Source: Halicephalobus mephisto (taxonomy: Eukaryota > Nematoda > Chromadorea > Rhabditida > Panagrolaimidae). Taken from it: DNA of 64,000 nt. The stretch is taken from the NCBI GenBank assembly GCA_009193035.1, contig SWDT01000200.1, positions 1 through 64,000 of the forward strand. The letters run 5' to 3'. The notes beneath the pieces are model-generated. The model did not search any database, was not told the DNA's origin, and saw nothing but the letters and a program-made list of their open reading frames with translations. A program made the position numbers and the translations under genes. Below, in pieces: positions 1 to 9,480 of this stretch (position 1 is its first letter; every line of letters begins with the position of its first letter).

Positions 1-102
1 ACTTTTGATCTGAACATAGTGCTCCTGATATTGTCATCTTTGAAATCAGTTAAATAACATGCATCAAACGTAACTTTGAAAAAGTAATGAACAATTTTTT
101 AG

Positions 103-534
103 GTTGATGGTAAAAATTGCAGCAATTGTAATTTCTATCAATGTTACGAAGACAAAATGCATTGTGGACCTGAGGGGTATTTGATTGGTTACGGCAAGAA
201 ATATTGCAGCCGTTTTGATACTACTCTGAGACTTTTTAACTCTGCCGGCAAAAAATGGGTGAGCTGCGTCAGACAGTGTCTCATTGATTTCCTCAAGCCT
301 TCATACAACAGCTACCCCAACGGCTCGTTCAAAAACAACTGCAACGCACTCAAGGAAGCCGCCTTTAACAGCCATGTTGATTGTTATGTCAAATGTGGCT
401 TCTGTGAGATATGCAGGACAAACAAGTGGGCATTGTACTCTACTTATACATTAAGTGATTTCATTCCCTCAATTGCTCGACAACAAGTAGAAGATACGAT
501 GAAGATCTGTGGTGGTTATCTAAGTTGCTTTTAA
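103..534 (+). CDS. stanniocalcin-like cysteine-rich secreted protein, 3' terminal exon (partial)
   Basis: The exon opens after a ttttttag acceptor ending at 102 and reads in frame to TAA at 532-534, giving about 143 residues. Cysteines are dense: NCxxC near the start, then a CGPEGY...YGKKYC block, a GKKW...CL block, and later CYVKCGFC. This spacing, with the G-K-x-W and Cys-Leu positions, resembles stanniocalcin, a disulfide-rich secreted glycoprotein family with invertebrate members. The 5' exons, which should carry the signal peptide, lie before base 1. The family call is by motif layout only; an unrelated nematode cysteine-rich family is possible. There is no obvious polyadenylation signal in the first 100 nt downstream. 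Confidence 0.5.
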   Translation, partial: VDGKNCSNCNFYQCYEDKMHCGPEGYLIGYGKKYCSRFDTTLRLFNSAGKKWVSCVRQCLIDFLKPSYNSYPNGSFKNNCNALKEAAFNSHVDCYVKCGFCEICRTNKWALYSTYTLSDFIPSIARQQVEDTMKICGGYLSCF

Positions 535-758
535 CTGTTTCGATTAATTTACAATGGTATTTAACAGTAGTATAATGTGAATTTTATTAATCTAAAATTG
601 TCCAAGTTAGCTTTATCTCATTTTACTAACTTATTCTCAGATATATGAAGAATATTTAAAGCAATTTATAAAGTGGAATTTCATGAATTCCATTAGGTTT
701 ACATGGTCAGAGCTGCAAAGTTCATAAGTAGCCCTCTTTCGGGTTTATCCCAAAATAC

Positions 759-1162
759 ATGATCTTAAGTCCCACATATTTTGTCATTCTGATGCTGCTG
801 ATTACACTTATTATAATGACCAACAGGAAAACTATTTTTAACAAAGAATTTGCCAAATTTAATGACGAGTTTGAGGATTCAGAAACTGCTTGCAATTGTG
901 TTGTTCAAATGTTTGTTTTCATTGTGTTCCATTTAATTTTAAGCTCTTCTTCATTTTATAGCATTTGAAACGCTACATTTCAGGGCTATGATGTAGACAA
1001 AATCGAGTCTATCACCTTATGTCATCTAATTTTAAAAGTAACTTGTATTTGGTATTTTGTGATTGCCTATAGCCAACTACTGCAAAGCATATTTGGAATT
1101 ATTTCCCAAAGGTAATATGCAAGAATCCCATGGTAACAAATCCACATGAACCAGCCTTGTAA
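759..1162 (+). CDS. putative small secreted protein, three exons
   Basis: The ATG at 759 starts a hydrophobic signal-like segment (residues 1-20, rich in I, L and V). An acidic stretch ending in ACNC follows. Exon 2 (984-1037) follows a tttcag acceptor and ends at a gtaact donor; it is exactly 18 codons, open in one frame only. Exon 3 (1073-1162) follows ctatag and ends in TAA. AATAAA lies about 55 nt downstream. The exon 1 donor is ambiguous; a GT at about 902 or 932 keeps phase. The product would be about 80-95 residues with few cysteines. No family is recognised. The neighbouring genes on this strand are also secreted cysteine-containing products. Confidence 0.35.
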
Positions 1163-1952
1163 ATGGAATTACATAAATATAATCTTACTTTTTATTGATG
1201 TGTAATTACATTAGAAAGAAAATAAATGCAACAATCATTTTTGTAAAATTTAACCTTTTGATTTAAACAAGAGTTCATAAAAGTGGTGATCTTCACGGAC
1301 TTTTAAAGAAGATACTAGATCAAAGTAGTATCTGTCATTGGGTGCTGTAGCTATCATAAATAATTGGCTAAATATTTTCAAGTTAACCCCTTTGCGAATA
1401 AACTCCAGCTTTCCGCTGACTGATTGACTAATTCTAGAGAACAAACTATTTAATTAATCGTGAAATAAATCATCCTTTTATTGTGATCATATTATTCCCT
1501 AGTCTTTTATTAAGCATTTAATCAGCCGGGCATTATGGAAAAACTGAAAAAATTATTTTTGTCATCCATAAAATCATTGAATTTTTAGAAAAGAACAATT
1601 CGATATTCCTCAAATTGAACCCACAGAAATGATTTTGCACATTTCAATTTCATCCGATATCCGGAGTTTGCCTTCTAACTGATCTATATTTAGCTGTAAA
1701 ATCGAATGTAAATTATAATTAAATAAAAACATAATTATCTCAACAAATAAAAAATAGAACTAAAAATGACCAATCTGTGAATAAATTTTTTATTCCCAGC
1801 TGTTAAAACAGAGGAAAAAACAAAATAAAGGATTTTCCAAGTACATATTTAGAAAATAAACAATGGATTCATTGTGAAGCTCTCACATATAAATAGACAA
1901 AGTTCGTATATTGTACATAATAGATTCCTAAAATGGTCAAATTGCGAATTAG
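1163..1952. other. stretch with one possible minus-strand terminal exon
   Basis: On the minus strand, 1250-1433 follows a ttctctag acceptor and is open for about 60 codons to a stop. An AATAAA (TTTATT on the plus strand, about 1190) lies downstream. The peptide matches nothing I recognise and no upstream exon was found, so it is not called as a gene. The rest is AT-rich without visible coding potential. Any 5' exons of the ShKT gene that follows would have to lie here. Confidence 0.25.
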
Positions 1953-2029
1953 CTGCTAAGGTTTGCGATGAACCCACTTTCATGGAATATATGGAAGAAA
2001 AATGTGTAAAAACTTGTGCTAAATGTTAA
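1953..2029 (+). CDS. ShKT (SXC) domain terminal exon, partial gene
   Basis: The exon ends in the C-terminal half of a ShKT domain: Cys, five residues, F-x-x-Y-M, then C-x-x-T-C-x-x-C directly before the TAA at 2027-2029. ShKT domains are short disulfide-bonded modules, very common in nematode secreted proteins and in metalloprotease or tyrosinase tails. The acceptor is either gaattag (ends 1952) or gctaag (ends 1960). AATAAA follows at about 2041. Upstream exons were not identified, so this is a fragment, a gene with a long 5' intron, or a relic. Confidence 0.4.
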
Positions 2030-2103
2030 ATTTATGAAATTAATAAATTTAGTATCTATAAAATTTGGCAAGAGTTTACAATCGGGTTGAATTTGTGTCT
2101 TCA

Positions 2104-2555
2104 CTAAGACCTTGTTCGTTTTTCGACGGAACTGAGGACTCTCTCCACATTTAGGTAGTGACAGAACCCATCTTCATCACTACCATCGTTACAGTCGTTC
2201 ACTCCGTTGCAAGCCGAAGCGGGTTCGATGCATCGAGAAGCGTTCTGCAGAAGAACCAGGTTTCAGGGCATTTCATAGTTGGAGGAAGAAACCGTCCCTT
2301 ACTGTCCTGTAAAGGGTGTGAGTTATTTCCCTCCGTAGTAATCTCACCCTTGCTCCATCGACTCGATGGTGGTGGCAAATGTCAGGTGGCTCGTCACTTC
2401 CATCAAGCAATCCATTCGACCCTATAATCCTTTAATATATTTAGATTTCTACCAAAGTACTATTCTCACATCACAGAACCATTCTTTCAAAATACATTCT
2501 GTCCCAGATTCACAGAGCTGTTCGTACCAGGAATCACATCTAAAAACTCCCCTTT
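2104..2555 (-). pseudogene. LDL-receptor class A repeat gene relic with two frame breaks
   Basis: Two LDLa calcium-binding modules can be read on the minus strand. Exon 2470-2555 gives F-R-C...C-x-x-G-x-E-C-I...W-F-C-D. After a 48-nt intron, exon 2348-2421 continues G-R-M-D-C-L and then D-G-S-D-E, but in the next reading frame. Exon 2104-2306 starts a second module (C-P-E-T-W-F-F-C), then shifts frame again before R-C-I-E-P...C-N-G-V-N-D-C-x-D-G-S-D-E and a TAG at 2104-2106. Both breaks look like one-base losses. Intron boundaries are intact. A hydrophobic ORF at 2689-2773 could be its signal peptide exon. The gene is either a young pseudogene or contains assembly indels. Confidence 0.6.
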
Positions 2556-3005
2556 CTGTAACATTGATTATCAAAACTCACTCAGCAGTAGGCATTCTAG
2601 TTTCATCAATTTCGTACTGTTTCCTAAACTATCGTCTGTGTGGTTCGGAATCAATCAGTAGTAGCCGTCACATTTTCTATCATCTGCTGATCGACAATGG
2701 GATTTGATAGCTTTGAGATATTAATAAAAGCAATAAACATAGCAAAAAAGTATCGCAATAGCCTACCCAACATGCTGAATTGAGCGCTAACAATGGGTTT
2801 GAAGTCGAAAAAGCTGTTTGGAGTTTGATTGTTTATGTCCAATCAGTTTCCTGAATGTTTATTGATCTAGCCGTGTTTTTGCTAAACTGTTTAAGACTCA
2901 TGTCATCTCCAACTGATCAAATTGCTTATTTTATTTGTCAAGTCCATAATTAAAGCAAATCTTAAAAATAAATTTCTCAGATTGTGATATTTATTTAAAC
3001 AATTA
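2556..3005. other. spacer, possible signal-peptide exon of the LDLa relic
   Basis: A minus-strand ATG near 2773 begins a short hydrophobic stretch that could be the first exon of the neighbouring LDLa relic. The phase to the next exon could not be fixed. Otherwise it is AT-rich spacer and the downstream region of the PLC-gamma fragment. Confidence 0.3.
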
Positions 3006-3906
3006 TTAAGAAATTCGAAACAGTTTTTTCAATTTTATGGAGGATTTTTTACTTTGTTGAGATTCAGTCGACTCCATACTTGATGTTTTACCTGATATAG
3101 TTATTTTTCTATTAGAACTCGAATGAGAGGATGAAGATTGTTGAGAAGAATTAAGGACATCAAATGAGCCGGTGCTTAGAGCTGAAGCGACACTGAGAGA
3201 CCTTGGCGGATTAGTGGAGTGAAGATTTTGTCCATAAACCGTTCTTCCCTGCTGAAGAACCAAGTGAGGGTTCGTCAGTGTTTCAGAACTGTTGAGCGCT
3301 CTGAAATATCACTTACAAAATGCCTAATTCAACTAGAACTCACTGAATATGAACTTTGACCAATAAGGCGCCAAGCTCTTGACGTTCATTAAACTGATTC
3401 AGGAGAGGAATAGATCTGAAGCCAGCTCGAAGACAATCTACCGGGAACACAGCTTGACCAATGAAAGGATCGCTCTTTGCTCCAACAAAGTCACCATCTT
3501 CCACATTGAATCTAATAAGAGCCATCTCCGGACAGATCACTCTGAAGATAAAAGTCTCTTGCCAGACAGGATTAAGGCCATTTGATGAAATGGATCTCGT
3601 CCTTTGAGCACTACAGTCGAAATTTAGTCCAATAATCTCAATGTCCACGAACGGGGAGCAGATACCCTTGTTTTTATCTTTTCTAGACAGCTGACGACCA
3701 GCAATCACTGTAATTGACAGAACGATTGGGCAATTGCCCTTGACAGTTTCCGGATTATCTGGTTTAAAAGTCTCATCCATGAGATACGCTGGTTTCAGGA
3801 CATAGCCACATCTTCCGTTAGCCATGAATTTCCCTTCATTCAACTGCATCGACTTATCTCCTGTTTGGTAGTTGAGAGCGACCATGTGGCATCCTGAGTG
3901 ACCAGG
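3006..3906 (-). CDS. orphan C-terminal fragment of phospholipase C-gamma (Y-box end plus C2 domain)
   Basis: Exon 3344-3906 follows a tttag acceptor and opens at G-C-H-M-V-A-L-N-Y-Q-T, the conserved end of the PLC-gamma Y box. The whole C2 domain follows (N-G-L-N-P-V-W, then R-F-x-V-E-D-x-D, then the L-L-V-K strand). A 43-nt intron joins it in frame to exon 3006-3300, a Ser/Thr-rich tail ending in a basic segment. PLC-gamma enzymes hydrolyse PIP2 downstream of tyrosine kinases. Here nothing of the PH, X, SH2, SH3 or most of the Y domain is found upstream; the next unit is a chemoreceptor with its own 3' end at about 4.6 kb. The fragment has intact frame and splice sites and an internal ATG at 3885. 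It is a partial duplicate, a C2-only derivative, or the tail of a gene with a very distant 5' part. Confidence 0.75.
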
Positions 3907-4704
3907 CTAAAGAATTGCTTCCGGAGCCATATTTCAACTTGCAAGTAATGAGAAGCATGATTAGCCTTTTCCATAATTGTTGGATACCTTGACACCAGAG
4001 TTTACAGGCATCTTTGGATTCGACTTAAAATTACTCAATTATTTAAATAGTCAACAAATCTTCAACTTCACAATAAAGTGATAACTTTAATAAGTAGACT
4101 ACGAACAGACATTTTCAGGTGCGGTAAAACGTTATCAACAACGAGAATGAAATCACAATTATAGATTTCGTTTCGAAAAATTAGAGATTTGGTCGCAACA
4201 ATCGGTTCTACAGGATTTTTAGAGAGTGTAGCTTTTATCGGTATTTCAGGTTTTTAGAAAATTAATTAGATAAAAACACAACAAACGGGAAGACAATCAG
4301 AGGATTAAAAATCAACACATTGAGCTGATAATTGTACCTTGATCATCAATTTGTCGAAAATTGGTTTTTTAACCTTCCGTTTTCCACTTTTCAAAACCAA
4401 TCTAGTTTCAAGCAGAAATTTTCTGATAAAAGGTTAATTATTAAGAACTAACAAAAGTGAAAAAACCAGAATCAAAGTAGTTCAAGATTTAACGAAAAAA
4501 TGACAATTTCATCTAATTGGCCAAAATCGAGGAACAAACAAGGAAATGAACTTTAGCAAAGGTGGACTTTTGAAAGAGTTGCATCATTTTGAAAATCTTA
4601 AAATATTTATTCAGAATCCGTAGTTACATTAATTTGGGAAAAATATAAAATATCCATAATTCCAGATTGATGTTTTAAAATGCAGTAATGATGATTTTGG
4701 AAAT
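3907..4704. other. non-coding stretch between PLC-gamma fragment and chemoreceptor
   Basis: I searched both strands for the missing PLC-gamma catalytic exons and saw none. AATAAAT on the minus strand at about 4606 is the likely polyadenylation signal of the chemoreceptor gene. The rest is AT-rich. Confidence 0.5.
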
Positions 4705-5701
4705 TTATAACTTTAGCTCGTGAACTTTACCTGTTGTTCTTTTAGTTACATCCACAGTTGAGAATTGTACCTTCTTTATCCAAGGTAGTCTCATCTTCAA
4801 TGACTTCAAGTAGAAACCTGAACAACAGGTGGTCTCTACCGCCATGAAAACAGAAGAAAAGGGTCCGATGTAGTTGGTAATATTCACATTGCAGATCTAA
4901 ACAGCTTATTGGAAATAAATCTTTTTCAAAGTACTTACGGCATAAAACATGCCACTAATCAAATGGGGACTGAGATCCAAGGTGAAAGTGATGACCAAAG
5001 TGTAAAGAACAAGTCTGTTTGTCTGGAAATAATGGTTCTTCAAGTCAATTTTGATCAGTACTTACCTTCACAAGTAGTTCCTTGGCCTTTACCCTCAATA
5101 AAGCAAATAACAGCAACCCCATGGCGAGATTGACTGCGGAGGAAGCGTACCTCATTGTGACGTAGAGGGAGTCACTTTGAGGACTAGTCATGCACCCAAA
5201 AGCCGAACAGCTGGTTTCAGGAGACTTTGGTGCAAATTCTATGACTCTGGGGACGAGGGACAAACCAACGGATATGGCCATCAGAGGGATGGCAATGAGG
5301 ACGGGGAGAAATTTCTTGTTATCTCGGTACTTGAAGGGGAAGAGGATGCAGAAACATCTGTCAAGGCCGAGGGAGAAGACAGCGACCGGTCTTAAGGTCA
5401 TCATGAAGGTTTGGCTGGCTCCAGAGTAGAACAGAATATAGCCGTTGTAGTGGGTATCCTCCAGGGTCCATCCCTGAAGGAGGAAGATGAGGAAGAAGGC
5501 AATGAATAAAGCTGTTAAGATTTCGATACACAGGTAAAAGATCATCGTCGGAGAGATATTGAACGAGATCTTCTTGTTTAACAAAGACCTCTTGATGCAA
5601 TAATACAGTACATAGGAGAAAACAGAAAATACAACGACCTCCAGAATAGAGGCAAACATGAGTTCGAAGAAAACAAACCAGTAGGTAAATTTCGATTTCA
5701 T
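4705..5701 (-). CDS. 7TM chemoreceptor, nematode serpentine-receptor type
   Basis: Three exons join in phase: 5066-5701 (ATG at 5701), 4939-5022 and 4705-4896, giving about 303 residues. Exon 1 carries TM1-TM5 with the loop motif S-L-G-L-D-R-C after TM3, in the place of the rhodopsin DRY, followed by I-L-F-P-F-K-Y-R. Exon 2 holds TM6; exon 3 holds TM7 and a short basic tail. The L-D-R...P-x-K-Y-R arrangement and the size are typical of nematode Srsx/Srbc-like chemoreceptors. Such proteins sit in the ciliary membrane of sensory neurons and signal through G proteins. The ligand cannot be inferred. Exact subfamily is uncertain. Confidence 0.75.
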
Positions 5702-7592
5702 GTTATGAATAATTAAACCTTATACAAAATGACGTTATTATTCAATTCCAAATTACTGATTTTCCAAAGAAGCAGATAGATAATCGCCTATGGAAATCAG
5801 GAAATGAGGGAAACAATTGAGCGCAATATAATCACCGAAGAAAGAAAATTATTATCCCAACATTTCAAAAAATAGTTACCTTTAGAGTTACAGTATATCA
5901 ATAAGTTATATTTCCTTTCAGATCCTTGTTTTTTATACATTGTCAGTTTTGCAAACGAGGAAACACGCACATACGAACAGCAAATGAATGGGATCACGTA
6001 AATCCACTCTTTATGACATTTGCCAGGACTTTGACCTAATACTGAAAGTCTTTCGCATGTCGTTGTCTGCCTTCAACTGTTTAATAACTAAATATTATTC
6101 CTGGATACCCATTGTAAACTTTCAATTGAAAATAAAAATTCTCACTTTGTGCGTTGTTAAGAACAATACCTACATTTATAAAATTTAACGTTAAGATTAA
6201 ATTTTAAAATATAAAGTTCAATAGTGAAATTAAGTTTCAAATTTATGCACAATGCTTGAAGATAGTATCTAGAACTTTCCAACCGATTTCAAGTTAACCT
6301 GCAATCTAATTTAAGTTATTTTATGGAAAATGTGTGCAATCCGTTGTACTTACTAAAAATAAAGAAGCTTTAATGTCAGTTGTCAAAATCTGTTTTTTAT
6401 TTTCTATGATTTCAAAACACCACTAAAAAGCAGGTCTCAAAAAGTAAATTATGAAATTTTACGAAGGATTCTCATATTATTTCAAACGTTGGACTTAAAA
6501 TTACTGAATTTTCTAGCGTTTTATTAAATCTATGGAATCTATTTCACCAATTGTGAGTAAAATAATAATATCTGCATTGTTCGATGGCTCGTTAACTAAT
6601 GCTAAACTTTTCGATCATTCTAAAAACATTTTTTAAAATATATTTCCTGTGATTTTACTTCCATTCCTAACAGGTCATAGTTGTCACTAATCAGTATTCT
6701 GAATATTATCAAGAGTTACATCGTTTGATTTGAATTACAGAATTTATTTTTTGATTCCTCTGGCATTTATTCAGTTTGGTTAAAACAATTAAGATCTCCC
6801 TTGGCTTGGATAGTTTTCGTTATCCTTCTGAACATATTGAAAAATGGAAATCATTTCCTCAAATTTCTTTATTCATCTAGAAAATTAACTCAAATCATCT
6901 ACGTGACTTATGAAAATTAATTTTTGAATTTTTGTAGATAAATTCTCCAAGTTCTTTGCGAATAGATTCCTTCCCTGCTCGCTGACTGGTTGTTCAATGA
7001 AAATAAACAATCTAACCAATCGGAATTTTTGCTAACACTTTGATTATGTATTGCAGAAAACTAAAGCCACAGAGGCAACCTTAAGAAATAAACGTCGTAA
7101 TTGCTTTTGACTCTGTTTTGGTATTAAACTCTGATAGCTATTCGGATATCGTTCACGAGTTTTGTTGATCAACAATGTTAACTTAATAGTTATCGAATAT
7201 ACTCTCTTCTATCTAGGCTAATGACTGCAGTCTCTTTTGCATTTTTATATTTAATAAATACTTTTTTAAATATAAATTCATCAAGTTATTTTCGGGAAAT
7301 AGATCCCATCAAATTTTATGGGATTTCTGAGGAATTTCCCATTATAGATTGTCCTTCTGATATATAGATGATCCAAATCAATGTTTTAAATCTTGTTAGT
7401 GGTGATTTATCTATGAACAAGTTTTTAAATTTAATTCATGATATCAATAGAACCTGGACTTATAATTTCTGGTAAGATGAATTACAAGTTCTTATAGCTA
7501 CTTTACTGTTAATGGTGATTTTTAACAAATTTACTAAAGCAAACTTATTTAAAAGAATTCCATTACTTCGTTTATTGAGACTGCTATAGTTC
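5702..7592. other. AT-rich intergenic stretch
   Basis: About 1.9 kb with no ORF that looks coding on either strand, no splice-joined exons and no recognisable repeat. An AATAAA on the minus strand at 7571-7576, about 20 nt after the stop of the LRAT-like gene, is its probable polyadenylation signal. Confidence 0.5.
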
Positions 7593-9480
7593 CTATTGTA
7601 CATAGTGAACAGCGGAGTCCAGAATCTGCTCATCCCACACGGAAGTTTGTCTTTTTCCACGAACACAGTAGACAGCAAAATCCTGAAATTCATTCTTCTA
7701 AAAAAAGATGGAAACAAGGTGAACCTGGTAATTATTTACAAGAAAATTATATTCTCCTTCAGAGTATCGTTCTTCGACCAGACGCTTTGCTATGCTACAA
7801 ATGTCCTCTCTTGTACGTCGACGGAAATAGTGATCCTGGAACATAAATGAGTGAAAGAGGCTGATTTCTCAAGATCTAAATATATACTCACAATAACCCG
7901 AATCTCGTGGTCGCGGTCTATGGCAAATTCGTCAAATGGTTGAATTACAGCACGAGAACCTACGTTGACATCACCATCGACAACAATATGAGCAATCATC
8001 CCATTCCCGAGATAGATTCCTGCGTGATTTAATAGCTTGACATGATTAATCATTCCTCGTTGTATGTGGTCTCCAGGTTTCAGATACTTATCTGGATGAT
8101 TAATACAGTCTGAGGGTAGTTTTCGCAGTTTGCAACAGAACACTGCGGGAAAATCACCGTTATTCAGATCACGTGACAGTTGTTTGCAGAATTCTTGCGC
8201 TCCACTCACTTCATCAAATTCCCATCTGTGGGCACAGCCTTCAAAATGCATGTCTTCAACGGGCGATACTTGCAGATCCTTGTGTTCTTCATCCGTAATC
8301 AATCGCACAGTGTACTTAAATTCCTGGAAATACGGAACGAATGAATATGGAGAAGCATTCTTCTCCAACAATGAGTTTTTCAAAATTAAAAATCATACCT
8401 TACTCGTGACCAATAGAAAGTATTGATCGAAAGGAGTTTTACCCCAGATCCTGTCGTTGCATTCTTTATTTATCACGCGTTTCATGTAAAGGTCCTTCAC
8501 TTGCTCGCTTAAATAATCAACAACGTCTGAAGGAATATTCAATAGATTGCCCAGATGCTCAACACAATTTGAAGTACCCGACAAATTGTGTAAATCATCA
8601 ACATGGTCTGGATGTGATTTTCTAATTTTACAGCAGGATACCTCCAAAAAGTTACCGTGGCGTAAATCACTTGACATTTTCTTGCAGAATTCGCGGGCAT
8701 TAGCTAATGTACAAAATTGCCATTTGTTGATATAATCTGCGGGGTTTTCTGCATGAAGGAGTGACGTTTCCAGGTTCTTATCTTCTTCATCCACAATTAA
8801 TCGCACAGCATACCAGAGTACCTGAAAACATGTAAATAGATGTAAAAAATTACTATTTTCTGGTATTTAATCTTTTATTTAAAAAACCATACACTAGTTG
8901 TGATCAATACAAACTGTTGGCCAAAAGGAGTCGTTCCCCACACTCTATCGTCGCACTCTTTGCCCATTTGAATATGTAGTAAAAGCATATCTACATAAGC
9001 AGAAAAATCGGAAGAAATATTTAGTAAATTGCCTGAATTATCAGCACAGTCTAAAGGCACTTCTCTGAGTTTACAGCAGGATATTTCTGAAAATTTCCCA
9101 TGACTTAAATCACTTGATATTTTCTTGCAGAATTCGCGGGCATTAGCTAATGTATAAAATTGCCATTTGTCGATATAATCTGCGGGGTTTTCTATATGAA
9201 GGAGTGACGTTCCCAAGTCCTTGTCTTCTTCATCAACAATCAATCGCACAGCATACCAGAGTACCTGAAAACATGTAAATAGATGTAGAAAATGGTTATT
9301 CTCTAGTCTTCAATTTTGAAATAAAAACCACACCTTACTGGTAACCAATACAAAGTGTTGACCGGAAGGCGTTGTTCCCCAGACTCTGTCATCACATTCT
9401 GGACTCATTTGAATGTTGTTCTGAAGACGAGTTAGAAGTGCATCTACGTATTTACGAAAATCTGAAGAAATACTCCACAT
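7593..9480 (-). CDS. LRAT-domain protein with duplicated N-terminal exon repeats and a lost catalytic Cys
   Basis: Six exons join in phase: 9334-9480, 8893-9264, 8399-8821, 7892-8323, 7740-7835, 7593-7697, giving about 524 aa. Exons 2 and 3 encode near-identical repeats (V-R-L-I-V-D-E-E-D-K ... A-R-E-F-C-K-K ... S-C-C-K). Exon 1 is a truncated repeat, and exon 4 starts with a diverged copy and then enters an LRAT fold. That fold has G-D-H-I, then N-H-A-G-I-Y-L-G with the catalytic His, then I-A-H-I. The N-C-E-H-F box that carries the nucleophilic Cys in LRAT-family acyltransferases reads N-E-F-Q-D-F-A here, so the Cys is replaced. Egl-26-like members occur in worms. Probably a pseudoenzyme; the role is unknown. 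The 42-nt last intron is inferred; reading through instead would not restore the Cys. Confidence 0.7.
8893..9264 (-). repeat. tandemly duplicated exon, copy A (copy B at 8399-8821)
   Basis: The two exons of the LRAT-like gene share almost the same first 200 bases. The similarity continues into the upstream introns, which both end in the same run of about 20 bases before GTACTCTGGTATGC. Shared intron flank means the duplicated unit included exon plus intron, and was recent enough for non-coding sequence to remain alike. Copy B is longer by about 17 codons in its middle. Confidence 0.8.

Noticed and set aside
2158..2427. plus-strand ORF of 89 codons
   Set aside because: It is the antisense shadow of the LDLa exons on the minus strand, where the cysteine and D-G-S-D-E motifs are unmistakable.
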